From: Candidatus Latescibacterota bacterium
GTDB taxonomy: Bacteria; JAAXHH01
Length of the DNA stretch: 64,000 nt
Direction of reading: 5' to 3'
Assembly: GCA_022823465.1 (NCBI GenBank)
Contig: JAJEHX010000035.1
Location: 1-64,000, forward strand
Shown here: positions 23,957-32,451 of the stretch, piece after piece
How positions within the stretch are numbered: the stretch's first letter is position 1
How the letters are laid out: the number at the start of each line of letters is the position of its first letter
The notes under the pieces: model-generated
What the model saw: the letters and a program-made list of their open reading frames with translations, nothing else
Databases searched by the model: none
Told to the model about the DNA's origin: nothing
Position numbers and translations under genes: made by a program

Positions 23957-25786
23957 CAACAGCAGCTTCCGGGTCACTCCGCCCCCGTCGTCCAATCCAC
24001 CAGTCGTCATCCGGCAGAAATAGACTCCGCTGGCCACTTGGCCGCCCGCATCGTCCCTGCCGTCCCACGTGGTGGTAAACGTGCCTTGCGCATGGGCGCC
24101 GTCCACCAGGGTGCGGACCTTCCGGCCCAGTACATTGTACAGGACGAGGGACACTTCCCCCGCCCGGCCGACTTCGTACCGGACGGTGGCGGGTCCGCTG
24201 CTCATGTGAACGGGGTTGGGAAACGTGCTAAGGGACGCCGCAATGGGGCGGCCGCGCCCTGTGAGGCCGGGATCGAAGGTCGCCGAATACGCGTACTCGA
24301 AACCGTCGCCGGAGCGCTCGAGGGATGCTACCACGAGCATAAGGGTTTCGTATCGCGTCCAGTCGGGTACTTCGATGGTGACGCTTCCCCTGGTCGCGGG
24401 GACCGTCATGACCGTGTCTGCTGCGCCGCTGCCCGCCACGGAAACTCCCCACTCCCCGGTTATGCCCGTGAACTCGATGCGCAGCCCTCCGTGAAGGGAG
24501 GAATCGGGGACGAAACGTATATAGTTTGCCGCGAGGTGGGCCGGATAACGGGCGGCGGGGATCTGGGGACCGTCGAACCGGTAGGAGGCCGAGTCGTGCT
24601 GGAGAACGGGTTCGTGCAGGGCGCTCAGTTCGACCAGAGGATAGAGGGCGCCCTCTTCATAGAACCGGTCCGGATTGGCCCGGCTCTCTGTAAAGACGTT
24701 CCAACTGGAAAATTCCTGGAAGGCGGACGCCAGATCGCTGCCGACGCTGCGCAACCCCTCGTCGATGGCGGCAAGCGCCCGGCTGGTCACGGATCTTTCC
24801 CAGATTTCTCGAATCAGGTCCCTGCCGTGCCGCTTCTCCAGGAACAGCGGCCAGAGCACCCCCGCGTATTCATGCTCCCCGTCCGAGGTATCCAGCGCAA
24901 TCCATGGCTCCGTCAGGAAACCGCTGAACGACGGCAGGTAGGTCAGGTAGTCGTTGACCTCGTCATAGACCTGTTCTTCGATCCACACGGCGCTTTGCTC
25001 CAGCCAGAAGGCTTCTTCCCCGGCGTCGTAGCCAAACTGCACGGCGTGGAAGTACTCGTGGGCGATCGTAATCTTCAGTAAATCCAGCGCTTTTTCCGGC
25101 GTCCTCCGGGACTCGACGAAATCGTTTTCCACGACGATATACGAAGGAAGCGCCGCGCCGTCCGTGACCGCTTCGGGGCGGGAATAACCACTGAACTGAC
25201 TTGGAAGATCGGTAATATAGACGTCGTATAGTCCGTCTCCGCCGTCGTCCGAATCCATCGCCTCGTACCGATCGTGATACTGATAGTCCACGGGCGGCGG
25301 ACGGTAACCCAGTTCTTCCACGATTACGCGGCGGGATTCTTCCAGGAAGGTCGCGCAATGCCGGACGTATTCGGGAACGGCGCCGTCGCCCGCGTCGTCC
25401 AGTTCCGGCCAGCCCGCGCCGGGCCGGTCTTCCGTCGTGGTGACGTACCAGATCTTGAAATGTCCGCCGGGGCTGATGTAGTACTCTGGCTCGGCCGTGT
25501 AGGAATGGCCCAGGTCGTTCGTACGATTCCCTTCACCGGGCACGGTGGGCCGGCCCAGCGTCATCTGGTCGGGACGGTGGGGCCTGGCGGAAAGCGAGAG
25601 CCCGCCCGCCTGGGGTTGGGCAAATGGATGGGCCTGCAGCGTGCCGCATCGTTGGGTAGGGGCAGGCGGTGCCTGGGCGAAAACGCCGGAGTGGATGATC
25701 GTTCCGACGCTAAAGGTCAGGAATAGACGCTTGAAGAACGGGAAGGTTGGATAACTGCGATCCATGACGTTCGACCGGGACGTCAT
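23948..25786 (-). CDS. Secreted zinc metalloprotease with C-terminal FlgD/type-IX-like sorting domain
   Basis: Encodes about 612 aa if started at ATG 25786; ATGs at 25852 and 25765 are alternatives. A signal peptide (FPFFKRLFLTFSVG...VFAQA) precedes a protease domain with HEYFH (HExxH) and a downstream E in FWLEQSAVWIEE, resembling the MXAN_6640-type family. The last ~85 residues, with STFPNPV, LYNVLGRKVRTL, WDGRDDAGGQVASGVYF and RKLLLLK, form the Ig-like FlgD/type A sorting domain of FCB bacteria. It is probably surface-displayed or released. It is convergent with miaA, overlapping by 9 bp. Confidence 0.82.
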   Translation of the reverse strand: MTSRSNVMDRSYPTFPFFKRLFLTFSVGTIIHSGVFAQAPPAPTQRCGTLQAHPFAQPQAGGLSLSARPHRPDQMTLGRPTVPGEGNRTNDLGHSYTAEPEYYISPGGHFKIWYVTTTEDRPGAGWPELDDAGDGAVPEYVRHCATFLEESRRVIVEELGYRPPPVDYQYHDRYEAMDSDDGGDGLYDVYITDLPSQFSGYSRPEAVTDGAALPSYIVVENDFVESRRTPEKALDLLKITIAHEYFHAVQFGYDAGEEAFWLEQSAVWIEEQVYDEVNDYLTYLPSFSGFLTEPWIALDTSDGEHEYAGVLWPLFLEKRHGRDLIREIWERSVTSRALAAIDEGLRSVGSDLASAFQEFSSWNVFTESRANPDRFYEEGALYPLVELSALHEPVLQHDSASYRFDGPQIPAARYPAHLAANYIRFVPDSSLHGGLRIEFTGITGEWGVSVAGSGAADTVMTVPATRGSVTIEVPDWTRYETLMLVVASLERSGDGFEYAYSATFDPGLTGRGRPIAASLSTFPNPVHMSSGPATVRYEVGRAGEVSLVLYNVLGRKVRTLVDGAHAQGTFTTTWDGRDDAGGQVASGVYFCRMTTGGLDDGGGVTRKLLLLK

Positions 25787-25880
25787 GGTCCGCCGACCAC
25801 CCGAAGGACGGGATGACACATAGCGCCTTAATGCACCACAAAAAGCGATCATGCGCGGAAGGACCGAATCGTCCGGGTGA

Positions 25881-26669
25881 TCAGCTTCCGGTCGCCTCCT
25901 CGCGCAGGTGTTTGGGCGGAATGGGGAAGCGTTCCGCATAGTGGGACAGGTCCTTGCCCGCGATCAGGTCTTCCAGGATATCTTCGTTCTTGTCCCAGTG
26001 CTGATCGTTGGGGTGGACGTCCAGCGCGATGCGCCCCTCGCTGTCGATCAGGTAGGTGACGGGGATCCCGTAGCGTTGGTTGGTCTTGGCCCGGAACTGG
26101 CGCTCCCAGTAGCCGCGAAAGTCGAAAAGGGAGGTCTTGCTGGTCATGTAGTATTCGATGACTTGCTCGTTCCGCGCCGCGATCCCGGCCATTTTCTCCG
26201 GATCGTTCTTTTCTGCCTCATCGGCGGGACGTACCAGGTTCTTATTCAGAAGGCCCTCTTTATAGCTTTCCAGGCCGGGACCGAATCCCTCCGCGAATTC
26301 CTTCGGGTCGAGGGGTTGCTCGTCTTTGTAGAATTTGTTCACGCCGACAAACAGAAAGTCGATCTGTCCCTCGTACTTGTTCGCGATGTTCATCAGGGAT
26401 TCCGCGTCCCTGATGCAGGGCGGGCACCACCAGGCCCAGAAGTTCACGAACAGGGGCCGGCCGCGGTAGTCTTCGAGGGATACCTTCGTTCCATCCATGG
26501 CATATACCTCGAAATTTGGCGCCGTCTGGCCAATCTCCGTGCCGATCGTCGTCTCAGGCTCGGTTTCTTCGTTTCCGCCGGGCGTCCCGCTGCATGCGAT
26601 TCCGGTCATTCCGGCAAGCAGGCCCGCCATCAATAGCGTTTGTACCGTTTCTGTCCATAAGCGCCGCAT
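25881..26669 (-). CDS. TlpA-like thioredoxin-fold lipoprotein
   Basis: Encodes 262 aa. A lipobox (TGIAC, Cys26) ends the signal peptide, then a redoxin domain with W81-C82-P-P-C85, GRPLFVNFWAW and a cis-proline-type GIPVTYLID. A ~75-residue insertion between the C-x-x-C helix and the next strand (residues ~105-190) makes it longer than ordinary TlpA. It is expected to be an anchored periplasmic thiol-disulfide reductant. It has its own promoter with a palindrome in the spacer, which suggests regulation. Confidence 0.87.
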   Translation of the reverse strand: MRRLWTETVQTLLMAGLLAGMTGIACSGTPGGNEETEPETTIGTEIGQTAPNFEVYAMDGTKVSLEDYRGRPLFVNFWAWWCPPCIRDAESLMNIANKYEGQIDFLFVGVNKFYKDEQPLDPKEFAEGFGPGLESYKEGLLNKNLVRPADEAEKNDPEKMAGIAARNEQVIEYYMTSKTSLFDFRGYWERQFRAKTNQRYGIPVTYLIDSEGRIALDVHPNDQHWDKNEDILEDLIAGKDLSHYAERFPIPPKHLREEATGS

Positions 26670-26740
26670 ACGTTACCTCACTTTGGGATCAAGCAGGCAG
26701 AAGGCTGTTGGGATATCCGGGATGTTGATGATTCGAACGT

Positions 26741-26769
26741 AACTTCGGTAAGTTTACCGGAATTGTCAA
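26741..26769 (-). promoter_or_regulatory. Promoter with palindromic operator, tlpA-like gene
   Basis: Minus-strand TTGACA (26769-26764), 17-bp spacer, GAAGTT (26746-26741). The spacer is almost filled by a 14-bp palindrome CGGTAAGTTTACCG (26746-26759). A repressor bound there would block polymerase; alternatively an activator of the MerR type, which binds between -35 and -10, though the spacing is normal. Confidence 0.4.
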
Positions 26770-26794
26770 CAACTATTTTGAACGGCGCGGAAGG

Positions 26795-27481
26795 TCACAG
26801 GCCGCCCAGCGCCTTTTCGAATGCGCCAACCGCCTCGGGTATGTCCGGCTGGGACAGCACGGCCGAGATCGCGGCGACGCCGTGTGCCCCCGCTTCAAGA
26901 CACTGTTCCGCGCGCCCGGGGGTCACCCCGCCCAGGGCAAACACGGGAATCGTCACCGCGCTGACCGTTTCCGCCAGGGCCCGCGGCCCCTGGGCCGGAC
27001 CGTAGGAAGCCTTGGAGGGCGTGTCGTATACCGGGCCGAAGGTGATGAAGTCGACCCCGTCCGCTTCCGCCTCCAATGCTGCTTTTACGCTGTGCGTCGA
27101 ACGGGCGATCAGGGCGCCCGCCGGAAGATGGTCGCGCAACGTGCGTACCGTACCGGCCGGGCTGGCCATGCGGGTCCCGCAAGCTTCGCTGGCCATGGGG
27201 GCCATGCGGACCGGCTTATCCCCTTCGGGCAGATGAATACCCTGTGCGCCGCATGAGAGGGCGACCTCCAGGTTGCTGTTGACCATCACCAGGGTGCGGT
27301 ATTCGCCGAGCTCCTCCTGGACCTCCCTGGTCAACGCCAGCAGGGCGGATGTATCCAGGTCCTTTTCCCTGATTTGGACCGCGCGGACACCGGCGCGGCA
27401 GGCCTGACGCAGCGTCGAGGCGAGCGTTCGTCCTCCGCACCGGGTTCGATCGCTGATCAGATAGAACCTGAAGGCTGTCAT
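26795..27481 (-). CDS. thiE: Thiamine phosphate synthase (ThiE/TenI family)
   Basis: Encodes 228 aa. ThiE joins the pyrimidine and thiazole phosphates to thiamine phosphate. Motifs: VQIREKDLD, MVNSNLEVAL, FGPVYDTPSKASYGPA and FALGGVTPG, the last the phosphate-binding loop. It is the last gene of the thiO-thiS-thiG-thiE operon, starting 7 bp after thiG. TenI paralogues look alike, but the operon context favours the synthase or a thiazole tautomerase in thiazole formation. thiC and thiD are not in the window. Confidence 0.88.
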   Translation of the reverse strand: MTAFRFYLISDRTRCGGRTLASTLRQACRAGVRAVQIREKDLDTSALLALTREVQEELGEYRTLVMVNSNLEVALSCGAQGIHLPEGDKPVRMAPMASEACGTRMASPAGTVRTLRDHLPAGALIARSTHSVKAALEAEADGVDFITFGPVYDTPSKASYGPAQGPRALAETVSAVTIPVFALGGVTPGRAEQCLEAGAHGVAAISAVLSQPDIPEAVGAFEKALGGL

Positions 27482-27488
27482 TGGCTAA

Positions 27489-28268
27489 TCAGGAGGACGA
27501 ATGTATCACGCCACTCAGGGGACTGGAAGCGGACGCATAGGCCTTCATAGGAATCCGGCCCGCTTCACAGGCAAGGCGTCCGGCTTCTACCGCTTTGCGC
27601 ATGGCGACGGCCATTTTTACCGGATCCTTCGCTCCGGCCACGCCGGTATTCATCAATATGCCGTCGCAGCCCAGTTCCATGGCGACGGATGCGTCGGATG
27701 CCGTCCCGACTCCCGCGTCGACGATCACGGGAACCTGGCTGTTCTCGACGATGATGGCGATGTTGTGCGGGTTGCGTATGCCCAGCCCGGAACCGATGGG
27801 CGCGGCGAGGGGCATGACCGCGACGCACCCGGCCTCTTCGAGTTTCTTGCAGACGATGGGATCATCAATGGTATAGGGCATGACATTGAAGCCCCGGTCT
27901 ACCAGGATGCGCGCGGCTTCCAGCGTGGCCTCATTGTCGGGAAACAGGGTCTTTTCGTCTCCGATGACTTCGAGCTTTACCGTCTCGGTGCCCAGGGCCT
28001 CCCGCGCCAGTTCGCAGGTCAGCACGGCGTCGTTCGCCGTATAGCATCCGGCCGTGTTGGGCAGAAGTTCGTACCGGTCGCGGTCGATGTAGTCGAGCAG
28101 CGATTTTCCCGAGGGATCATCCAGATCGATCCGGCGAATGGCCACGGTGACCATGCCCGTGCCGCTCGCATCGAAGGACTCGCGCATCAGTTCGAAGCTT
28201 TCGTATTTGCCCGTACCCAGTATCAGCCGGGATGCCAACTCCACTCCGCCTATTTTCAGGGCGCCCAT
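27489..28268 (-). CDS. thiG: Thiazole synthase
   Basis: Encodes 259 aa from ATG 28268, which has AAAGGAG nine bases upstream; a GTG two codons earlier is too close to it. ThiG condenses deoxyxylulose phosphate, dehydroglycine and ThiS-thiocarboxylate to the thiazole. [10 protein letters not shown], the AIRRI strand, [19 protein letters not shown] and GIRNPHNI are characteristic. Glycine imine should come from ThiO, encoded two genes upstream, and not from the radical enzyme ThiH. A 220-bp spacer with tandem repeats separates it from thiS. Confidence 0.95.
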   Translation of the reverse strand: MGALKIGGVELASRLILGTGKYESFELMRESFDASGTGMVTVAIRRIDLDDPSGKSLLDYIDRDRYELLPNTAGCYTANDAVLTCELAREALGTETVKLEVIGDEKTLFPDNEATLEAARILVDRGFNVMPYTIDDPIVCKKLEEAGCVAVMPLAAPIGSGLGIRNPHNIAIIVENSQVPVIVDAGVGTASDASVAMELGCDGILMNTGVAGAKDPVKMAVAMRKAVEAGRLACEAGRIPMKAYASASSPLSGVIHSSS

Positions 28269-28367
28269 GATCACTTGCTCCTTTGCCTGTTCTGTCCAGG
28301 GTCGCAGTGCGTATCAGATTGCATGCTTCATTAACGACATTGTTTCACTATAGACATTGTTCATCGT

Positions 28368-28441
28368 AGACCGGCTCGGCCGCGATAGATCGGCTCCGCC
28401 GCGAAAGACCGGCTCCGCCGCGAAAGACCGTCTCCGCCGCG
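28368..28441. repeat. Tandem repeat, 19 bp x 4, between thiS and thiG
   Basis: Units start at 28368, 28387, 28406 and 28425 and share AGAYCGGCTCCGCCGCGAA with few changes. It lies in the 220-bp gap inside the thi operon, about 50 bp beyond the thiS stop, and so would be transcribed. A further GC-rich hairpin (GGGGTTCCCC, 28443-28452) follows. There are no spacers between units, so it is not a CRISPR array. Confidence 0.92.
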
Positions 28442-28488
28442 CGGGGTTCCCCGGGGGACGGCTTCGTTGATCACCCGCCCGCTGGCGC

Positions 28489-28689
28489 TCATCCGCCCGC
28501 TACCGCGCGAATCACCTCGACCACGTCATCGTCGCAGAGTGTGGTCTTCCCGTGTTCCTTCCTCGGGACAACCGCTCCGTTCAGCGCGACGGCGGTCCCT
28601 TCGGATGGCACGCCCAGATCCTCCAGCAAGGCGGTGATGCTCGTGTCGCGGTGCAGTTTGCGGGATGTTCCGTTAACGGTTACGGTCAT
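28489..28689 (-). CDS. thiS: Sulfur carrier protein ThiS
   Basis: Encodes 66 aa, a ubiquitin-like fold starting MTVTVNGTSRKL and ending in the essential ...AVAGG, whose terminal Gly becomes the thiocarboxylate giving sulfur to the thiazole. Its ATG overlaps the thiO stop (TAATG), so translation is coupled. thiF, which activates ThiS, is not in the window. Confidence 0.93.
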   Translation of the reverse strand: MTVTVNGTSRKLHRDTSITALLEDLGVPSEGTAVALNGAVVPRKEHGKTTLCDDDVVEVIRAVAGG

Positions 28690-29828
28690 TAGTTTGCCTC
28701 TTCCGGTTCAATCGGGTAAAACCGATCGGGCAGAAATGGTTGCATGATGGCAGGGACCCTGTCGTTAAGGATCGCTTCGGCGATCAGGTCTCCGGTCAGC
28801 GGCGCCAGCAATATGCCGTTCCGCCCGTGTCCGGAGGCCGCGAACAGGCCGGGCGTCCCCGTGGCCCCGAGCACGGGCCATCCGTCCCGCGCCACCGGCC
28901 GCAGTCCCGACCAGGTGGATTCCAGCGGGCAGGATGCCAGGCCGGGCGCAAGACCGAGCGCTCCCCGGAACAACTGCAGGACGCCGCCCAGGGTGACTTC
29001 GTCCCGAAATCCGGCTTCTTCTATGGTGGCGCCGACGATCAGCCGCCCGTCCGAACGGGGAACCAGGTAGACTTCATGGGTAAAGATCGTATGCCTGAAC
29101 GGCGGAACCGCGCCGGTCCGCAGCGCGAGTATCTGGCCGCGCACTGGACGGACGGGGACTTGATGCGCGGGCGAAACGCCATCGAGATAGCGCGACCGGC
29201 AGCCCATGGCGATCACCACCTTCGGCGCGTTCCAGAGGCCGTCCGTCGTATCTACCCCGGTAACGCGGGGACCGTCCAGCACGATGCTCCGTACGGTGAC
29301 GCCTTCCCGGACTTTTCCGCCATGCAGGCGCACCGACTTCGCCAGGGCCGTCACGACGTCCCGGTTTTCTACCTGGTGATCGTCCGGGTAGCGCAGGGCC
29401 ATGCGGACCTGGTTCGAAAGATCCGGCTCGAGGCGCCTCGCCTCCCGGACGGTGAGCCGCTCAACGGGTACGCCCTCCCGGCGATGCCGTTCATATCGGG
29501 TCTCCAGCTTGGCCTGTCTCCTGTCGCTCAACGCCGGATAGATCATCCCGGTCGCATTGTAATCGATCGGGCAGCCGGTTTCTTCCTTTAGCGTTTCGAT
29601 GAAACCGGCGTAGCGCTCCAGCCCGGTCCTGCACAGGATGAAATAAGGATCGGGCTCATCAAATTCGCAGTGGGGCGCCAGCATGCCCGCGGCGGCCCAG
29701 GACGCCCCTCGGCCGGTCCGGTGCTGCTCGAGTACCGTAACGGCACAGCCGGCAAGACACAGCTTTCTCGCCACGGCCAGGCCGATGATCCCGCCGCCGA
29801 TGACCACGATGTCCGATCGCTGCGCCAC
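28689..29828 (-). CDS. thiO: Glycine oxidase ThiO
   Basis: Encodes 379 aa from GTG 29828. The longest open frame starts at ATG 29888, but that codon lies in the anti-terminator of the TPP riboswitch, and the terminator hairpin would fall inside the gene, so the later GTG after the terminator is chosen. FAD-binding GGGIIGLAVARKL at the start, GASWAAAGMLAP and the C-terminal SGHGRNGILLAP are typical of the DAO/ThiO family. It oxidises glycine to the imine for ThiG using oxygen, so the organism probably meets oxygen. Confidence 0.92.
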   Translation of the reverse strand: MAQRSDIVVIGGGIIGLAVARKLCLAGCAVTVLEQHRTGRGASWAAAGMLAPHCEFDEPDPYFILCRTGLERYAGFIETLKEETGCPIDYNATGMIYPALSDRRQAKLETRYERHRREGVPVERLTVREARRLEPDLSNQVRMALRYPDDHQVENRDVVTALAKSVRLHGGKVREGVTVRSIVLDGPRVTGVDTTDGLWNAPKVVIAMGCRSRYLDGVSPAHQVPVRPVRGQILALRTGAVPPFRHTIFTHEVYLVPRSDGRLIVGATIEEAGFRDEVTLGGVLQLFRGALGLAPGLASCPLESTWSGLRPVARDGWPVLGATGTPGLFAASGHGRNGILLAPLTGDLIAEAILNDRVPAIMQPFLPDRFYPIEPEEAN

Positions 29829-29853
29829 GGGACCCCGCCACTTCCTCACCGGC

Positions 29854-29884
29854 AAACAAAAGGCCGCTTCTTTTCGAAACGGCC
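29854..29884 (-). terminator. Riboswitch-controlled terminator
   Basis: In RNA sense GGCCGTTTC (29884-29876), loop GAAAA, GAAGCGGCC (29870-29862), then TTTTGTTTG. Nine pairs, one G-U. Its 5' arm is also needed by the anti-terminator pairing GAAACGGC (29899-29892) with GCCGTTTC (29883-29876). Confidence 0.85.
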
Positions 29885-29892
29885 GCATTCAG

Positions 29893-29972
29893 CCGTTTCC
29901 CTACGCTGGTATAACCCAGGTCAGGTTCAAAGGGTCGTGATTCTCAGGCTCGCGAAGAGCCGCCCCTAACGG
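29893..29972 (-). promoter_or_regulatory. TPP riboswitch (THI box) aptamer
   Basis: On the minus strand the conserved TPP elements appear in order: TTAGGGG, CTGAGA, ACCCTTTGAACCTGA and ACCAGCGTAGGGA. P1 is closed by CCGTT (29972-29968) pairing with AACGG (29897-29893). The 3' strand of P1 overlaps the 5' arm of the anti-terminator, so TPP binding should free the terminator and switch off thiO-thiS-thiG-thiE. Confidence 0.96.
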
Positions 29973-29980
29973 TACTAAAG

Positions 29981-30009
29981 AGTCTAAGGAAACCGGACGG
30001 CCGTGTCAA
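29981..30009 (-). promoter_or_regulatory. Promoter of the thi operon
   Basis: Minus-strand TTGACA (30009-30004), 17 bp, TAGACT (29986-29981). A start about seven bases later would place the TPP aptamer at the very 5' end of the transcript, as expected. Confidence 0.7.
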
Positions 30010-30056
30010 CGAAATCTTCCCTGCACGTAAGCCGGCAGCCCAGGCAGACCGGACAG

Positions 30057-32240
30057 TCAGATCATCCCGGCGTACCGGCGCACCAGCCATTCTGCCGCGA
30101 GCAGGCCAACGAGCAGCATCATCACGGCGGGATGGTCCCATAGGGTGGAGGTGCGCGCCTCCTGCACGATTATTTCATCCAGGTCGACCTCATCGGCCAG
30201 GCGTTCAGTTTCTGATGGGAGGTAGAATTTCCCACCCGTCATTTCGGCCAGTTGGACGAGTAGCGTCCGGTTCATGCGCGTTCTTTCGAATTCGGCGCCG
30301 GCCTCGCCCACGACGAATCCCCCCCTGTCCGCGCCCATCGGCAGGCCATTCAGCGCGGCGGTTGCTTCAAAGGAGTACGCACCCGCGGGCAGAAACTGAA
30401 GGCGTCCCGCGTATCGTCCCTGTCCCGTCGAAGAGAGATCCAGTTGGCGCGCTTCCGCGCCTTCCTGTTCAGATCGAACCGTGACGGACAGGTCGGCCTG
30501 TTCGACCGGACGGTAGTTTTCATCGTAGATCTGTCCGTCGAAGCGAATCGTTTCACCGCCCCGGTACTGAAGCTTGTCCGATGCGACCCGGATCCTGCGG
30601 CTGGCCTCCCGCACGGTGATCCACCTGACGGCATTGTTCCAGAACCTCTCGTACGCCGCGTTGGTGCCGCCGCTTCCCCACATCATGAGGTCCCAGCGCC
30701 ACAGCCCCTGGGCGGCAATACCAAGCACTCTGCCCTGACCGTAGCGGTGCTCGGCGATGACCGGGGCATCCCCGTTTTCGGTTCGCCAGGTCGGATTCCC
30801 GGCAAGCACCGTTGCACCGGGTTTCGCGCGTTCGACCTGGTTCATTCCGGGCAGGGGCGGCAGTTCGGTCCAGCGCCGTTTCGATTCGGAAGGATCGTCG
30901 TCCAGACGGGTGATCGGATGCGCTGTGCCGTCCGCCGTCAGGACCGGGACGAAGGTCTTCCCGGTCATGCCTCTTGCCGTCGAAGCGATGCCAAAGGGCA
31001 TCATGTTCCCGACGGGCGTTCCGGCGTAACCACCCATTTCAAAGCTGTGCGGACCGCCGAAGGCGATCAGGCCACCGCCCCTTTCCTCGACAAAGGACAC
31101 AAGGAAGTGCGCCCATGGCCGGATGCGCTCGTAGTTCACGCTGCCCAGTATTACGAGGTCGTAAGAAAACCATTCCGCCCGTGAAGCGGGCATCGGTTCG
31201 GGATAGGTTGCGCCGTCGGGCCGGAACACGATGCTTGTCACTTCCAGGCTGGCGTCCTTTTCCAACGTGCGTCTCAGGAATCCCATATCGGCCCGGGGAG
31301 TGCCCTCGACGTACAGAACGCGCAACCCGGATTTCAATACCTTGATCGTAAAGACGCGGCGGTTGTTTCTCGCCGTGATCTCGCCATCCAGCTCGGGAAC
31401 GTCGACCTGGTATCGATGTAGACCGACCGTCTCGGGCACGACATGGAAAACCACGGTCCGGCCCCCTTCCTGACCGTCCAGCGCGACTTCCTCGCTCTGC
31501 AGGATCCGGCCCTCTTCCCGCAGCGTCACGGGCACGCGCACCCGGCCGTATCCTCGTCCGCTGACGACGACTTCGACGGGTACGTTGCTTCCGGCGTACA
31601 CCACTTCATTGGCTGTTAAATGGGAAACGCTGATATCCCTCACGCCCAGCGTATCGCCGATCCCCACCGTGTACAGTGGCAGATCGAGATCCTCGGCGGC
31701 GCGGAGGGGATCGCGTCCGACAGTGAAGTTTCCATCGGAGACCAGGATGGCGGCGGAGAAACGGCCAGCCCGAGCACCATCTTTGAGAAAGGACAGCGCG
31801 GCGCCGATATCGGTGCCTGTACCGTCGGTCGACAGGGAATCGGCTCCACCGTCGGGCAACGGGGACAGGTCCTCAGCGAACCGGTAGCCGTGGACCCGGT
31901 AGCGGGTTTCTATGGCATTCAGCGCGTCACTGGACAGGACGGCGGCCAGGATTTCGTCCCGTCTGCCCAGGCGGTCCGACAGTCCCATGCTCGCCGAGTT
32001 GTCGACAAGTACGGCCACGCTAGGGGTTTCGGTTCTTTCCAGCAGCATGCGCGACGCGGGTTCGCTGAGTAACGCCAGCAGCACGGCGGCGGCGGCGATC
32101 CGCAGACCGACGAGCCCCCAGGCAACGGTCGGCGATACCAGGGTGAAGAGCCGCCGGGAAATCCCGTATATCAGGATACAGGCGAGGAGAAAAGCGACGA
32201 GGAGCCAGGTGAGGGAATCCGCTTGGAAATCCAGGGACAT
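30057..32240 (-). CDS. VWA-domain membrane protein (BatA/glutamine-amidotransferase-like type)
   Basis: Encodes 727 aa. Two hydrophobic segments (10-28, 41-60) are followed by a von Willebrand A domain with the metal site D80-x-S82-x-S84 (VDNSASM), TDIGA and LVSDGNF. A region with beta strands follows, then a class-I-glutamine-amidotransferase-like stretch (ILGSVNYERIRPW, RGGGLIAFGGPHSF, without a nucleophile Cys), a further beta region and one C-terminal membrane helix (~705-722). This layout is common in FCB/PVC genomes near MoxR/Bat genes, which are absent here. Function is unknown; a surface or periplasmic interaction role is inferred. Confidence 0.8.
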   Translation of the reverse strand: MSLDFQADSLTWLLVAFLLACILIYGISRRLFTLVSPTVAWGLVGLRIAAAAVLLALLSEPASRMLLERTETPSVAVLVDNSASMGLSDRLGRRDEILAAVLSSDALNAIETRYRVHGYRFAEDLSPLPDGGADSLSTDGTGTDIGAALSFLKDGARAGRFSAAILVSDGNFTVGRDPLRAAEDLDLPLYTVGIGDTLGVRDISVSHLTANEVVYAGSNVPVEVVVSGRGYGRVRVPVTLREEGRILQSEEVALDGQEGGRTVVFHVVPETVGLHRYQVDVPELDGEITARNNRRVFTIKVLKSGLRVLYVEGTPRADMGFLRRTLEKDASLEVTSIVFRPDGATYPEPMPASRAEWFSYDLVILGSVNYERIRPWAHFLVSFVEERGGGLIAFGGPHSFEMGGYAGTPVGNMMPFGIASTARGMTGKTFVPVLTADGTAHPITRLDDDPSESKRRWTELPPLPGMNQVERAKPGATVLAGNPTWRTENGDAPVIAEHRYGQGRVLGIAAQGLWRWDLMMWGSGGTNAAYERFWNNAVRWITVREASRRIRVASDKLQYRGGETIRFDGQIYDENYRPVEQADLSVTVRSEQEGAEARQLDLSSTGQGRYAGRLQFLPAGAYSFEATAALNGLPMGADRGGFVVGEAGAEFERTRMNRTLLVQLAEMTGGKFYLPSETERLADEVDLDEIIVQEARTSTLWDHPAVMMLLVGLLAAEWLVRRYAGMI

Positions 32241-32268
32241 GCAGGGTTCCGGTGGCTAGTCCGGCTGT

Positions 32269-32298
32269 CCGGGCCGGGCCTGGTCCAGCCCGGCCCGG
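32269..32298. repeat. Perfect inverted repeat
   Basis: CCGGGCCGGGC (32269-32279), eight-base loop, GCCCGGCCCGG (32288-32298). It sits between the tolC-like gene and the VWA gene, both leftward, without a T-run, so it may be a weak terminator, RNA-stability hairpin or operator. CCTGGTCCAGC from its right side recurs at 32403-32413. The rest of the 211-bp gap has only a weak TATAAG box (32344-32339, minus). Confidence 0.75.
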
Positions 32299-32451
32299 TA
32301 AATTCGACGAACCGGACAGAATCGGTTGACATCCCCTTCTTATAGCTTTCGCGTACGCAATTCAAGCATTAAAACATGGCATCCACACCACTTTGCGGCC
32401 AGCCTGGTCCAGCTCGGCCGACCCGTTCCACCTGTGATGTCGACGAGCGGG

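Noticed and set aside
28368-28441. Possible CRISPR array
   Set aside because: The four 19-bp units abut without spacers and no cas gene is present.
29829-29888. thiO start at ATG 29888
   Set aside because: It would place the riboswitch anti-terminator and terminator within the coding sequence; GTG 29828 lies after the terminator.
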